Shown piece by piece: positions 34,200-47,879 of a stretch of 64,000 nucleotides of DNA. The stretch lies in the NCBI GenBank assembly GCA_948567375.1, contig OX419761.1, positions 20,896,501 to 20,960,500 of the forward strand, written 5' to 3'. The stretch is from Lunularia cruciata (taxonomy: Eukaryota; Streptophyta; Marchantiopsida; Lunulariales; Lunulariaceae). Position numbers and translations under genes: made by a program. Within the stretch, counting starts at the first letter, position 1. Each line of letters opens with the position of its first letter. The notes beneath the pieces were generated by a model. The model made no database searches and was not told the origin of the DNA. It saw only the letters and a program-made list of their open reading frames with translations.

Positions 34200-35290
34200 G
34201 TACCATGTCCACTACCCATAGTGCACTTTGTCTTGTGGTGAATTCTACCACAAGTCCAACAAGAAATATCACCACTCATTGGCTACTACTAACCTAAAAA
34301 TGAATGTAAAGGTCTAGCTACACTAGGCCCTCCACTTGCTATAGAGGATCTAGGCTATCCACTCTATCCTCAAAAGCCAACATGGCATGGTGCATCCTAT
34401 TTCACTCTAAAAGAACTAACAATTGTGGATGAAGTCTCCCTACCAAATCTTCATATCACCACTCTCTCTTCCACCATGTTGAGCTCAATATGCTTAGCCA
34501 AACTAAATACCACCCCAAAGTAGGTGAAATAGCCTATAACAACATAGTTTCATGTAACAATTCCATGTCCAAGATCCCTTACTAAAATTAGACTGCTTGG
34601 GCCTCAATAACTCCTTGAGTGAAATTGATCAACCATCTCATGCAAGTGTATGCCTTACGTAGGCTTTTTCTAGCTTTCTATTGGAGCTCATACAAGCTCC
34701 TCAGCTTGTCAATCTGTACTCCTTGGTATTTTTACCTCAAGCACTAGAAGAAGTCCACCATGGGGTTAAACCCAAGTACTACACCACCTACTATAGAGGT
34801 ACCCTCACTCATAGTAGCACCATCTCTAACTAGTGTACCTCCACTAGATCCACCAATGCTACTAGAGCTAGAACTCGTGGGTATTATTGATCTACTACTA
34901 GTAACCAAGCCTAAATTGATGGAGATGTATTTTGGAGACCAATATTGTCTCCATAGCTTGATTGCCTCCAAGTGAGCCCTCTTGAAGTCATAATAGTCAT
35001 CCATCAATAGACCCTCCAAGTGCTGAAACCCTTTTTATGCCATGAAGAGTGTGAACAAAGTCAAGTTTTGCATCTACTACAAATCACACCAACTATCAAG
35101 ATGAAGATATCCAAGACTCTTGGATGAAGATATCCAACTCAATGGTAGCCATTGTACCAGAGTAGCAGTTGGGGTCTTTAGAGGCCCCATAAATCTAGTC
35201 CATGTCCCACAACAATGCAGCAAACACACCAAGTGCATTCTCAATTGAATCAGCTCTTGTATCAAAGTCCAAGTCAGAGTCAATCTACTC
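34200..35290 (-). pseudogene. B2 gag-like region
   Basis: 35283-35077 and 35019-34744 match the B1 gag frame at 6812 onwards, including MEGLLMDDYYDFKRAHLEAI and the Ser/Gly-rich stretch. The knuckle CWTCGRIHHKTKC lies near 34255-34215 and has the same short spacing as in B1. Confidence 0.72.
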
Positions 35291-36630
35291 CTTCAATGGG
35301 ACCTAAAATAAAAATTAATACCTAGTGCCACTCCATATAAACCCATTATGTATTGTAGTGTTATCTCCTTTAGAATACCCAAACAACTTTGTTGTGACAA
35401 TGTAACTCAAACTGCAATCGTAACCACCATAAGTACACCAAGTGCCACTACCAACTAATGTAGCTCTAACTATGATAACTACACAAGGAGAAATGGTAAC
35501 TATAATGTGTCATCACAACACACACTTTCACAATCTGTAGGTCATCACTTCTTGCCTCACCAAAGAGAAACACAAGTAGTTTGACTAGTCATCACTCTAG
35601 CCTCACTACCAAGAGCACACCAAAGCATCAACTCTTTAAAGTTAATGCACTTCACACAAACATGGTACACAAATAGTAATTAGAGAATAGAAGGGATCCA
35701 ACCATACAAATTCTAAACAAAACCCTCAATCTTATAAATCAACATTAAACTAATTGTACAACCACTTTTCATTTGGAGTGTCTATCTACTCTTTAGCTAC
35801 CAAGATCACCAAGGATAGGATCAAACTGCCTCTCCTAGCCAAAGCTACATTTTTATAGGTATCAATCAACTAGTTACTAGGACAACAGGTGAAGGTGGAC
35901 CAATTGGATAGTACATCCGTCTAGGAACCATAAATTTGGGTTTCAAACCCTATTGCATACAATCTAAAAAGGTGTGCAGGTTTTGCCAAATGGTGCACAA
36001 AAACTCATCTAAAGAAGCTAACCTCATGCCATCAAGTTGGCTTGCTAGCCTTTTGAAGCCTCTAAATGCCACAATTTAGCCAAATAGGCATTTCTTCTTG
36101 CTAATTTGAAACCTTCAAATCTAGCTAACTCTCTCTAAATTTGGCCAAGCTTCACCCAACTCGAGCATTAACTTGAACTCTAGGAAAATTCTACCAATTT
36201 GATGCACCTCCTCTATAGTCAGGTGATTGTCAAATCCTCGGCTAACTCTCAACTCAGGCCAAATTGTGATGATGGGATCTCCAAATCTCTAATTTTAGGA
36301 GATGGGTTCTCAATTTCACCTTCAATTGTGCATTTCAAGCTCAATTTGCACCAAATTGACCATGACTTCACCTCTTGTGCTCAAATTGAACACCCCTTGT
36401 TTCAATTGATTCAATTCTTAGAAATTTGGCAAGTACTTCCACACATAGTCTACCACATCCTCAATTCTTGCGCAAATGTGCATCAACTTGCGTATTGCTT
36501 CTACATGTGATCACTCTCAAGGAAATCTAGGACCATAATTGAATGTATCAACGATCAACCAAACTTGGAGGTACAACCAACATCCTCAATTCTTGCACCT
36601 AATTCCCCTCTAACTCTCACTTCTCTAAGT
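35291..36630 (-). other. B2 leader
   Basis: Matches the B1 leader in order and in short blocks, for example the segment around 36530-36630. No gene. Confidence 0.55.
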
Positions 36631-37067
36631 AATCAGTTCATTCTTCCACTCAAATCACACTCACATCATATATATACTTTATCCTTCACCCAACAATATG
36701 CCAACAATTGTACATTGGTTACAATCAAGCCACACCTACACTAGCTAAGAGACTCTAGGTGACGCTTGCCGGCCTTTGTCCACCATAGTAAGGAACTCAA
36801 CGGCTCAACATCATAGAAGTGAGCTCTTTGGAGTTGCACTTCAAAGGTTTATCTCTCTCATGTCTAGGTCTCCAACCCTAACAACATCACTAATAGCACA
36901 TTCAATGGTGCAAGTGATGGTGGGCCACACAATGTGATTAGTAACCCTAACATAAAATTGGACCACCAACAAGTATTCCATGAATAACTACCAAAATACC
37001 TATAACTACCAACACTACAAGTCCAATGTATGAGCAACCTAGCTTTGGTATTACAAATGTTATGACA
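36631..37067 (-). repeat. B2 5' end repeat, segment a
   Basis: Begins TGTCATAACATT on the minus strand and follows B1 segment a through the block holding the GAGCTC motif and the TGGCTTGA-like block. It passes straight into the leader without segment b, exactly as in B1. Upstream of 37067 I found only weak, unconvincing similarity to b. Confidence 0.75.
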
Positions 37068-37508
37068 ACATTATTGTTGGTGGGTTTATCCTCCATTGCT
37101 TTTGGCAAAAAGGTTTGGTTTTTTCTTCCAATTCAAAGTAATGCTCTTCAAGGCTACCATTTTAAAATCCTTATAGCTAAAGTTATATGTATACATGTGG
37201 TTGCAAATAGTTTTCCTTACATTCTAAAGTCTTTGTTAAGATTACCTTCTCAGCATATTTCAGAGTGGAAATCATTCTCTCAATTTCTTCTTTAATCTTG
37301 ATTATTCTAAACCCTTAGAGGTACATCATACTCAAACCTAGAGTCTCTTACTCAAAATTTATATCTTCTTATGTTAAGGTCTCACGTCTTATTTATGTTT
37401 ACTTTTAAATCACTTTGTGCTCTCTAATTCATCATTGAATTAAAGATCTCTTCTTTGAAATTGATGACATGTATGGTATCTATTCTAAGATCTCTATGGT
37501 GCAATTTA
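37068..37508. other. AT-rich DNA between B2 and the family C relic
   Basis: No gene is supported. The open frame 37026-37295 (+) crosses the end of B2 and is spurious. Confidence 0.45.
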
Positions 37509-38600
37509 TTAATGAATATAATTTCTCTCAACCAAGGCCGTCAAAGAGTTTATAACCAAATCTTTTAGTATATAGGAAGACATTTGCATTTGGACATCCA
37601 TGATTGAGAGTATTTTACTTTCTATTATCCTCACACATAGAACCTTTTGCTTATTAGCCATGCTCAAGTTAAACTTTGCCAATCTGGAGATATTAAATTC
37701 TACCTTTTTGATCAAGCATTTGGAAATTATATTTATTTTTGTACCATCATCTACTTGCACATTGATTAGGTCAATTCATTGAACCTCATCTCAATTTGAG
37801 ATGCTTTGCTATAGAAATCTTATGTTATATCATCCACCAATTATGCTTTCATATATTACATTGCTTCATTCTTCTTGCCTCTCTTTGAGCTAAGTACTCC
37901 CATTAGCTCTCTTTTCAATGATGGATGCAAGGAAATCAATTGCCTTAGCATGATGTTTGCTCTTTCACTCCCAATATTGTCCACCACATCTAAACTCACC
38001 TATTGTCCATCACACCTAAACTCATTAAGTTGAATGGTTAATATGGAAAATTCATTTCTTTCTCTTCATCTTGCCCCATGGTATTCTCCACTTCGTCTTT
38101 TCTCAAAACCATGTTGAACTTTTCTTCCAACTTGTCCACTCTCTATGTATGAATGTAGATTTTCTCTCATGCTTCTTATCTTTGATGAGTAACTCTACTA
38201 ATGAGCATCTTTAGCTTTCAATGAGAGATTCTATTAAAATCTTAAAGTATCTACCTTGGTGGATTCTAGTCTCCTTTTCCTATCCTTAGACCATGTTAAT
38301 GTTAAATCTCCCAATAATCAACCAAGAGAGAAGCATATTATTTCTTTCTCCTCTCATTATCTCTAATATAAGCTCTTTTGAAATTCCTCTAAAATGTTTC
38401 ACATTCTAATCTCTTTTCACATAGAAAGTGCAAGTTAAACCTCTGCATTTCCTCTCTTGATTTGGCTTTTAAAAGGTTTTTTTCACTCTTATGTCTCTCT
38501 CTTTAAGATACTTTTCCTTTAAAATCTAAATTCAAGACAAAATATTTGTTTCTTTGAAAATGCTATTTGTGGATGCAAAAGTATATTCCTAAACTCTACA
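37509..38600 (-). pseudogene. Relic of Ty3-like gag and protease (family C), minus strand
   Basis: 37760-37509 reads DDGTKINIISKCLIKK, then NLSMANKQK, the layout of a retropepsin with its active-site D-x-G-T/A and the following loop. Upstream on the minus strand, 38400-38240 matches the gag relic at 27830-27950, including the GAGAGGAATAATA-like words. It is therefore the same family in the opposite orientation, on the other side of B2. Confidence 0.55.
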
Positions 38601-40279
38601 ATTTTGAATTGCTTCTTCCATTTAAAGATAATAAATATTATGTCCTTAACCTAATTAAGAAGAAATCCTTTGAATAAAGTACAAAGAAATTGAAGTCCAT
38701 TTAAGAATAGTCCATCAAAGGAAATATAAAAGGAAGAGGTGAAGAAAATATACCTATTATATTTGATTTATAAAAAGGATTTTCTCTTACTTAGCTTAAT
38801 ATTTGAAAATAAATTATTATATTTCAATGAGAGATGCTCCAAATTCAATGAAAGTAGATCTTATTATTGTACTTGTGTATTCATTAATAGCACATTTAGA
38901 GCAGGTAAATATTTTCTTCTTGAATTTGGATCTTAAAACAAGAAAGATTTTGATGAGAGAAACATAAGAGAGAGAACCTTATAGGAAGTCAAATCAAGAG
39001 ATTCAAAGTCTAGTATTGGTGCTTCTATCAAGGTAATTATCAAGGTAATTTAATCCTCATCTTCTCTTTTCAATCATCAATGACTAATAGAATTTCTATT
39101 TAGTATTGCACTTCCTCAATAATTTCTCTTAGTCTTCCTTCTAGTTTTTCCACAAAATGCTAAAACATGGCCACAAATCCATTGAACTTATGTATGCTTT
39201 CAATTCCACCCAATCCACAATTGAGGCATAAGATCAACTCCCTCTTATCTAGTACCTTCCTCTTGGGTTGAAGGTCCAACATGTAACCCAAGATCTAAAC
39301 CCATCGTCTCTTGGGTCCTTTTGCTTTTAAATGTGCAAGCTTAAGCTTAAGCTTTTTAGTCCTTCTACTCATAAGATGCAACATTTGAGCATCTAATTTT
39401 TTGAAGGCAAAGAAATTTGCTCTTATCTTGATTCTCTTCATGTTCTAGATATTGATTGAAACAATCACTTCAAGCACTAGGAGTCCTTTTCACAACCTCA
39501 CATTCAAATATTATTTTATTCATTACTTCTTGGATTCATTGTCTCTCCAAATGTAAAGAAAATTCTCCTTGATTTTAATCAGGAAAACTTTTGAGACTTG
39601 GAACTCTTAATTTTGAACTCCAAAATTATTCTAGAGATGTTTTTGCCTTGAAAACAACAAGATCACAAAATTTTAAAACATTTGATCCCACAAATCTAGA
39701 TAATCAACAAAATCCTCTATTGACCTATGCCATACTTTAGCAAAAACACTCCCTTTACTTTGGAAAGTTGCTTTGCATTGCTTCAATTTTGTGTCCTTTC
39801 GATATTTGTGGCACCAATTATCCTTCCTTGCAAAACATAAACCTAATATTTTTAATGGACTACATAAAGAAAACCCAAGAGCATAAATTTTCCTATGAAA
39901 TTTCCCTTAGCTTAAGACTTTTCTACATAAGAAACTTTCAAATCAACATCTTACAACTTATATAAGACCTCTTTGTGATTTCTTTTACGATAAGTGGCAC
40001 ATCTTTCTTTTTACTATCATTCAATATTTAAATAAAATGGACATATAATCTCAATTTGGAAAACCATCTCTTGAACCTAAATTACTACTGATATCTCAAG
40101 TATATAAGATGTACATAATGACCTACAAGATATTATATTGGACCAGAAGATAAAAAAATGGCTCTTCCTTTTTTATATTAGGTTGATTATTTCTTCCTCG
40201 ATATTTTTGACCATTTGTAATTTGATCTAGCTTATCTTTTACTCATCATGTGCATCAGGATGGTTATTAAGGTAGCACT
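38601..40279. other. AT-rich DNA, no gene recognised
   Basis: No open frame above 65 codons and no motif I recognise. Probably leader or decayed sequence of old elements. Confidence 0.4.
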
Positions 40280-40770
40280 ACATGGACTAAGAGGATGGGG
40301 AATCAAACTCCATAAGATTCTTCCAGGGCTAAAACTCCAAGGCATTTCCTAGACTCAAGACATTATATAATAAAGAACTCAATGAGAGAGATATTTGCAA
40401 AAGAGAGGATGATATTTACCTCTTAATCCTTTTCTTATATACTTATGAATTTCTTACACCTAAAGGGTACTAGTTAATGTAATAACTAAATTTACTATGT
40501 AAAAAGTCATCTAAAGTTAAACTTTAAAGAGAATATTCAAACTAAGAGGAATAATTTACATAAGCATATGGTCTTAATTTGACACAGAAACTAAGTAAAA
40601 TATTCATTCACATGTGCTATCCTTGAATTGGAAGAAAATTTGGACCCAAGAGTTCTCAATTCTTTCTAAAATGTTAAATATCTAAGAATTATATAATATC
40701 AATACAATAAAATCCAAATTAATGGTGCTCACCTTGAAACACCACTAAAATAATAGCGCCTCTATCTTGG
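40280..40770 (+). repeat. Dispersed repeat F, copy 2
   Basis: Aligned in blocks with 23165-23700 and 48520-48975. The best shared blocks are AAACTCCAAGGCA, CTATCCTTGAATT and the AGTTCTCAATTCTTTCTAAA stretch. Confidence 0.5.
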
Positions 40771-41017
40771 CCATAATTACCTCTAGCTAATTATAGCTAA
40801 TTTAGAAGTACAACCAAAATCTATTAAAATCATATGACTTGACTACTCACAATACTATATTAGATACTCCAACAAAACAAAAGTGCATCAATGTGTATTA
40901 TATTTACTCTCTAATTAAGAATTTTCTTTGGCCTTGATTTGAAGATCACTTTATGTTCTATAATACAACTTCATATTAATATGGTTAATCATATCAAATT
41001 GTATTTTCTGTACATAT

Positions 41018-41190
41018 TATGAGTGTAGAACCTTCTATATTGACATTGGTGAATTCTTTTTTCATGATCCATTCGGGAAGGGCTTTGCCATAAGAGAGTG
41101 AAAGGGTGATTTAAAGATAAAATGAGAGATTTGGAGTGTGAATGACCAATTTTAATTTGAGTGGTTATCCTTGATGGTACTTAATACAAA
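41018..41190 (+). repeat. Long inverted repeat, left arm
   Basis: About 165 bases that are the near-perfect reverse complement of 41506-41669, with a spacer of about 315 bases. The arm is also a copy of dispersed repeat D (26085-26283). A transcript through the region would fold into a long hairpin. Confidence 0.85.
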
Positions 41191-41505
41191 TTTGATCTTC
41201 CTTTTAGCAAAATTTATCACTAGAAGTAGCCTTTGGATGACACTCAAGCTTGGAAACTCATAGAATTGAAGGAAGCAAGAGCAATTGCTATGGTTTGAAT
41301 GGACTAATCTCTAAGGAAGTAAAAGGAGAGCTATGACAAGAAGAAAGGCAAGAGCAAGATAAATCACTTCAAGGAAGATGATTCTGTAAGTTGATTGCAT
41401 AATTTTGCTTAACATTGTCCAATTTAAGAATGTGAGAACAAAAATTGTCTTTGTAATAAGGACTTTTCATAAGGGGAGAGTTGTGTGACACTTATGCACA
41501 TATTA
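41191..41505. other. Spacer of the long inverted repeat
   Basis: Purine-rich, GAAGGAAGCAAGAGC-like sequence without a recognisable gene. Confidence 0.5.
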
Positions 41506-41669
41506 ATTACCATCAAGGATAACCACTCAAACTAAAATTGGTCATTCACACTCCAAATCTCTCATTTTATCTTTATATCACCCTTTCACTCTCTTATGGC
41601 AAAGCCCTTCCCAAATGGATCATGAAAAAAGAATTCACCAATGTCAATATAGAAGGTTCTACACTCATA
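41506..41669 (-). repeat. Long inverted repeat, right arm
   Basis: Reverse complement of the left arm with only a few mismatches visible. Confidence 0.85.
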
Positions 41670-43490
41670 CTCACAATAAGAGTTCTCTAGAATTAGAGGA
41701 TCCTCCAAGATGAAGAACTACAATAAAGGCATGTTGAAATAAAATATCTCACTCTTTACTTAGAAAAAAAAATAATTTTTCCAAAGTCTAATTTCATTCA
41801 CTCACTCTAGACTCTAAGCTCACTAAGGAATGTATGACTTTTCTCTCTTAGCACCTCCTTATATACTTGGATTACTAACATTTCATAAAGTTTTGCTATA
41901 TTTTTAGTTTTTGTCTTTTTCTTAAGCCTATGCTAAGTTGAAGACTTTGCAAGGATAGAAAGTAGTTTCATAGCGCTTGCCTTTGGAGTTGAAATCAATT
42001 GCATAGATAAGAAGAATGAGCACATGGAATGAATCCAAAGATGGTATATCATAAGAAGATACATGCCAAAGGAATACAAGCTGGAAGAACTTTGCCATTG
42101 CCAACCTTTGGCCCGGAGACCTTCACCCTAGAAGACCTCTGGCCCCAAAGAAAGTACAGTGGTTTGAATGTTCCACCACTTGGATAACTAACCGCCATTG
42201 AGAATTGTTATCATGCACCAAAGCATTTGTATGTAGGAATTGAGACTACCAAACCACAACTTAGTCACAAATGGTAGTTACTGACAAGCTAAATCTATAA
42301 AATCAAGGCCAAAGTTAGCAATCATTCACTTCTGCAAATTAAAATTGGTTATGAACCCAAAGCAATCAAGAATTTTGTCCACATTTGGCATAAAGATTTT
42401 GTAGGCCTTCATAGTAGAAACTTCCCTTTGATTTACTACAAAAGAGAGAGAGAGAGAGAGATCATGATGAGAGGAGGCAAGATAGTGAGCACACCAAGGC
42501 AGAACAAATGTGTGAAAAAATCAAGATAATTTGCAAACTACTAGCAATTAATAATTGGGCCTTGCATTATAGAGCAAAGGTCATCCATAGCCAAAAATTA
42601 GGCTTCTTGCTATGGGACTAGAAATTAAGCCACCCAATAATGATCCAATAAATTAGAGAGAATGGGAATCACAATTCTAGCAACCCAAGAGGTAACCTAA
42701 TTGCCTAGACTAAGGAGCAATAGATGCATGTCTTTAGCATATAGAATTCCCCATTAAGAAAAATGACATTGGAGACTTGGTGGCACCAACAAGATGAGGA
42801 TGTGGAGAAAGCTTTGAAGGCCTTCTTTGCCTATTGAAGACTAATACATGTGTACCTTGCTCAAAGTGTTATTTTCATGAATTTCTTTAAGCTAAAGTAA
42901 GCAACCTATCTCAGCAACAACCAAGTGATCTTCTTTGAGTTCATGTACCAAGGGCAACCAATGAACATGAACATTAGGTGTACATGTTCTACACCTTGAT
43001 CCAAAGCATGTGCAAAGACATGAACAAGGATAGAAAGGTGATATATCTATCTCCATTTGTGTTACATTCCTGTATGGAAGTGAATACCCTTGCTTGGGAA
43101 TAACGGCAAAAGTTCCCCAAGTCATTTCCATCTAAAGAGGTACTTCAAGTCATATCCAAAAGAGAAGGCAATGTGTTAGAAGTACAAAGTAGTCAATGAA
43201 GAATATGCAAGGATAAGTAAATTTATGAAGGTTAAAGAAGTAAGTTAATACCCTTGGCTTCAACAAGAAGAGGAAGGGATTGACACTTGTATGACCAAAG
43301 GCAAAAGTCAAGAGGGCAAGGAAGAACCCTCATGTGGTCAATGTGTCCTTGGGAAGCAAGGCCAAAGACACCAAGAGTGAAGGAGAATAAGAAAGGGAGA
43401 ACTTTCTCATACTTGTGGCCTTGTCTATAGAAGAAGAGGAGGACAATGCACAATACAAAGATGTGCAATCTACACTTGCTAAAGGAACAA
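41670..43490. other. Repeat-derived DNA, no gene recognised
   Basis: Contains a (GA)n run at 42442-42461. The short open frames have no recognisable domain. Confidence 0.4.
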
Positions 43491-43494
43491 AATA

Positions 43495-44535
43495 ATGAAA
43501 ACATTCAACAACCCTGACCAAAAAAGGAAGAAGACCTTTGGGCTAGAGGTGCAATTTGCACCAAAGGCACACATGATGAAGAAGCAAGACCTTTGGTTAC
43601 AAAGTGAAGGAAGAAGAAAGTCCCAAAGAAGGAGTAACCAAAGTACATCAAGTATCAAAGCAAAAGATCCAATACCCTAGGCTGAAAGATGAAGGACTCA
43701 GAGACAAAGGATGGATACCCAAAGTAGAAGATAAGGAACTTGAAGGTGAAGGTTTGGTAGCCAAAGACAAGAGCAAGTGTACATCAAGGTAGAAGAAGGA
43801 AAACCTTAGAAGGAGGCAAAGCATATAGAAGGAGACAAACTTGACCAACTAGGAAGCATTCCAACGACTTCATGATCACAATTGGTTATCCATTTGGTGG
43901 TGCTAGTTTTGGAGTTGCTACAAAAGCTCTTGCTAATGTATCAAAAACACCACAAAGGAGTAACCAACTACATCTCCTTGGTGTACCATTTGCATTGAAA
44001 CTTCCACCAGACTGAAGTACAGAAAGCAAGGTGAGAGAGCTATATAGGGAAGAAGGTCAAAGAGTAAAGGACCTGATGCAAGAGAAATTTGAGATGAATA
44101 GCAGAATGCTTCACTAAAAGCAGCATCACATAGGTACAAAGAAGATATCAATAAGCTGCAGAAAGAGATGAGAGTACCATGGCTTGAGTATAATCAAAAG
44201 TAACAAGATTTTGAAGATCATTTGAGAGCTCAAGATGAAGAAGTAGGTAGCATCCAAAGAAAATTGTATACATCAAATGTGAATGAGGTATGATGGAAGT
44301 ATATATGAATGACTACTATACCAAAGTGTGTCTTCATTTCAAGAAGTTGCAAGATGAATTGAAGAAGGAAGAGGAAAAGGAGGTAGAACAAGGAAATAGT
44401 CCAAGCGGCACACATCGGCTTAGAAGAGGAGAAGACAAAGACACTCCAATAGATGGAGGAGACAAAGGACCAACTATTGTGCCTCATAAAGAAAGCAACA
44501 CAAAAGGCCATACCACATCAAACTCCACAAGCTAA
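43495..44535 (+). pseudogene. Lys/Glu-rich decayed coding-like stretch
   Basis: Open pieces 43495-43680, 43604-43792 and 44290-44535 on the plus strand are rich in Lys, Glu and Gln. The stretch between them also reads as charged helices with stops. It could be the relic of a gag or coiled-coil protein of an old element. I recognise no family, and simple purine-rich composition could give the same picture. Confidence 0.25.
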
Positions 44536-47500
44536 AGCTACAAATTCAAACTTTGGAGGCAAAGGTACACTCAAACAAGAAACTTGACTAATTGGCAAAC
44601 TGAAGGAGCCCACCAACCTGGAATTATCCAAATCAACCAATAGTCTCCTAGTCAAATTTGTGAACTACAAGGGAAAGATAGCTATATTGATTAGAATATG
44701 TAGGGGAAAAGGTAGTTTTTTGCATTAGCATAGCCATTAGACTCTAGAGTTGTAGACCACTTGTAGCTAAAGACTTTGATAGATGAAAATTATCTAAGTA
44801 TAAATGACCTTTGCATTGGAATGCCTTTATAGTGGAAGATACCTTTGTGGAGAAAGACCTTTGATGTAAACCTCCTTTGTAGTAGAAAGGAAATGTTTTT
44901 AGTGAAGACCTTTAGGATTGTAAGTCAAAAGGTGGGTAAATTCACAAGTTGTAAATAGGGAAGATCTTACATCTTCACTAACACATGGAAAATACTTAAG
45001 TAAGCCAAATTAGGATAAGATCATGTAGGAAGTTAGGATTAGCAATGTACATTGTAGATGCAAATACAAGATTTCCAAGAGACTTCAACCATTAGATCCC
45101 TTTGGGGAGGAGCTAAAGAAATTACTTAAGGCTTGAGCCTAATGTTAATGAAGTTTAGTTTTTAGTGATTGAGGAGTTAGCAAAGAGACCATCCAACTCT
45201 CTATTGCTATATTTTTGCACTTTTAGTGATTGATTGGATGAGTTTTTTGAGTAATGGTGAGAAACCTTGTGGTAGGAACATAGGCAATTAGGTGTACGCA
45301 AATATTCAAACTTGTTTGGTGTGTTTGATCCTTAGGGTTCCAAAGGAACAAGGCTATGTATTGAAGGGTTAATAGTGATCTAGAGCATTGAGAGTACCAC
45401 AAGAATGAAATGCAAGCTAGTCAATTGATCTTAGGACTCCTTTGGAGATGTGACTTTTGGGAAGGGTAGTACTTAGTGTTTGGAGTAGTAGTGTGCTAAG
45501 TGAAAGGACGTTCAGAGAAAAGTGACCTTTGGCATGAAGTGAGTGATCACCTTCATGAATAATTTGGAAGTGTTTGTAGTGAAAGTGAATTTTATTTTCC
45601 TTTTTTTCATAGTGCACCACAAGGGCCAACACTACACTCATTTGGGAGTAGTTTTGTCCAAGAGGTTAAATATGAAATAATAAAGAACCACCCAAATGTG
45701 ATATTTTACTTCACTTTTAGTCATTTATGACCTGTCTCATGGAGGTATTGAACTATTTTTACCAACTTTACTACCATTTATGCAACACTAAGTCACCACA
45801 ATATTCACCAAAGTGTGGTGGTAGATTGATAAAATCCCTACTTTACTGAATTACCTAAGTAAAAAACCTTAGGTTAATAGCACTTTACATAGGTTTTTTC
45901 TCATGAGCTTCCCTTTGGAAGCTTTTGAGAATATTCCATAATAATTTATGATGTTATCTTAATTAAAGCAACAATTTTATCATGAGTTTAATCTATCTGA
46001 CCATGCTTTCCTCCATTACCAAAGGTCACCTAACTTAAGCAATCCAAATAGGATATTGATATCTCTAATATACCAAATAAATCTCATTATTATGAAGTCC
46101 AAGATGGAAAGTTCCTTATAATATAATTTATTATAGAATCCCCTATAAGATCTCATTCTAATATAGAATTCACTAAATAGGTCTCAATCTTATTTAACTT
46201 AATATTCACTAAGAGTCATATTGAGTATCTAATAATTAAATATTGGATCTTTCTTCTTATTCAACCATACTAATCTAGTTATGGATATTTCATCTTAGTT
46301 GTTACTAAGCTTTGCTACTTGTAACTAACTAAGTACCACTAAAACTAATGTGCACTCTATTGGACAGGTTTTGGATCTAACCAATTGATAAAAATAGAAC
46401 TTTTTAAGCTTGAAGACCAATTGGGTAAACCAAGCAAATTTAGCAATAGCCGTGCTAGACTTACTCATTTTGGGTTTATATTTAGAACAATATAATATAA
46501 GGTTATAAACTACTAAAATAAGATTGTACTATACACATAAAATTTGGATTCTAGGGAGCATGAGTGCAATATATACCATTTGAGAGCTACATCTAAAAAC
46601 ATTTATGGAAGTAATGATGTTTATTTAATATTTCTACTCTCATTTATAGACAAGCCTTTTCGAGGTCTCTTACTAAGGCCTCTACATCTTCTCCAATCTT
46701 TGCAAAAAAACACTCTTTACCTTTAAATCTTCTTATATATATATATATATTTTACTCTCTAGATGTAGCTAGTAGAGTACAAACATGACTAAAATCCATT
46801 GGAAGATAATCCATCACAAGTAATATGAAATGTTTAAATTTCTCCAAGAGCTCCATTTGTAGTCAAATCCCATTATGGTTATGAATTAAACACTAAGGGT
46901 ATCATACACATAATTGGACTTATACCACTTTCCTCTATATGAAAAGCACACTTGGAATAAGGCTTTCTTTTAAATGGAAAAAAAATTTGAGTCCTAAAAG
47001 AAAACATTTCATATTCCACTCTAAACTCTAGTTATTTGATCAACCATTGGTATCAGTTCAATCCCTTAAGAACTTGACATAATTTTAATGCCATTCTAGT
47101 AGGCCATCCATACTCCAAAGATAAGTCTAAAAGATCAAGCATGATTTTTTTTGTTCTCTACTATAACAATATTGAGAATCCCTTCAAAATAGATCTCTGG
47201 TGTTCAAGTATTAGATACCATACAATAAATACCATCTTGTTACTTTTAAATTTGTTCACACTTTGGTACAACTCAAAACATCTTACTTGTAGGGTGAACC
47301 ATTTGGCCATTTTTCATTATTCAACACTCATTTTTTCATATTTGCTTTAGATACCACTGTATCATCTTCTAAAAGCAATAAATTTCTTTTATAAAAGTGA
47401 TTTTATTAAATTTTAAGATCAAATATGATATGTCTAAATTTTCTTATAACTTTTCAAGAGGATACAACTCAAGTATTAAATCTTGCACAAAAATTCCAAA

Positions 47501-47879
47501 GAGCATAGAGACTTGCTATATAATTTACCTTATTAGATACAATATAACTATTAGGTTCCAACATTTCTAGTTCAATATGTCTATTAGCTTTGAATTGAAT
47601 TTTTGAGTAGCATAGGTAGAAGTTGAGCTATCCTATCATCAAAAGAAATCTCAAGTCAAGATCTGAAAAACTACACTGTCATAAAAAGCAATGTAATGTT
47701 AAAAACATAATCTTTCCAAATCCTCTTAATTCTACAAAATAAACAATACTACCTCAAATAGATCAAAATGAACTTTTAGATACACAAATGCATCTAAATT
47801 TGCTCATTTAAGTTTATCCTTCTACTTTATCATGAGATTTGTAGCACCTAAACTAATTTGCTAGGATGTTGGAGTAATT
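44536..47879. other. AT-rich DNA, no gene recognised
   Basis: No supported gene. The minus-strand frame 45417-45641 and the plus-strand frames 46544-46726 and 47141-47350 show no domain. Confidence 0.4.

Larger units (their letters stand above)
28820..37067 (-). mobile_element. Element B2: second copy of the methyltransferase-bearing family, 3'-truncated
   Basis: Read on the minus strand it follows B1 from the 5' end repeat a (37067-36631) through leader, gag, protease, methyltransferase, linker, RT, RNase H and into integrase. Similarity to B1 stops near 28822, at the point equal to B1 13280. The end of integrase, the PHD finger and the 3' b-a-b repeats are therefore missing. It is more decayed than B1. 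The two are clearly different insertions, since their target flanks and mutations differ. Confidence 0.87.
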
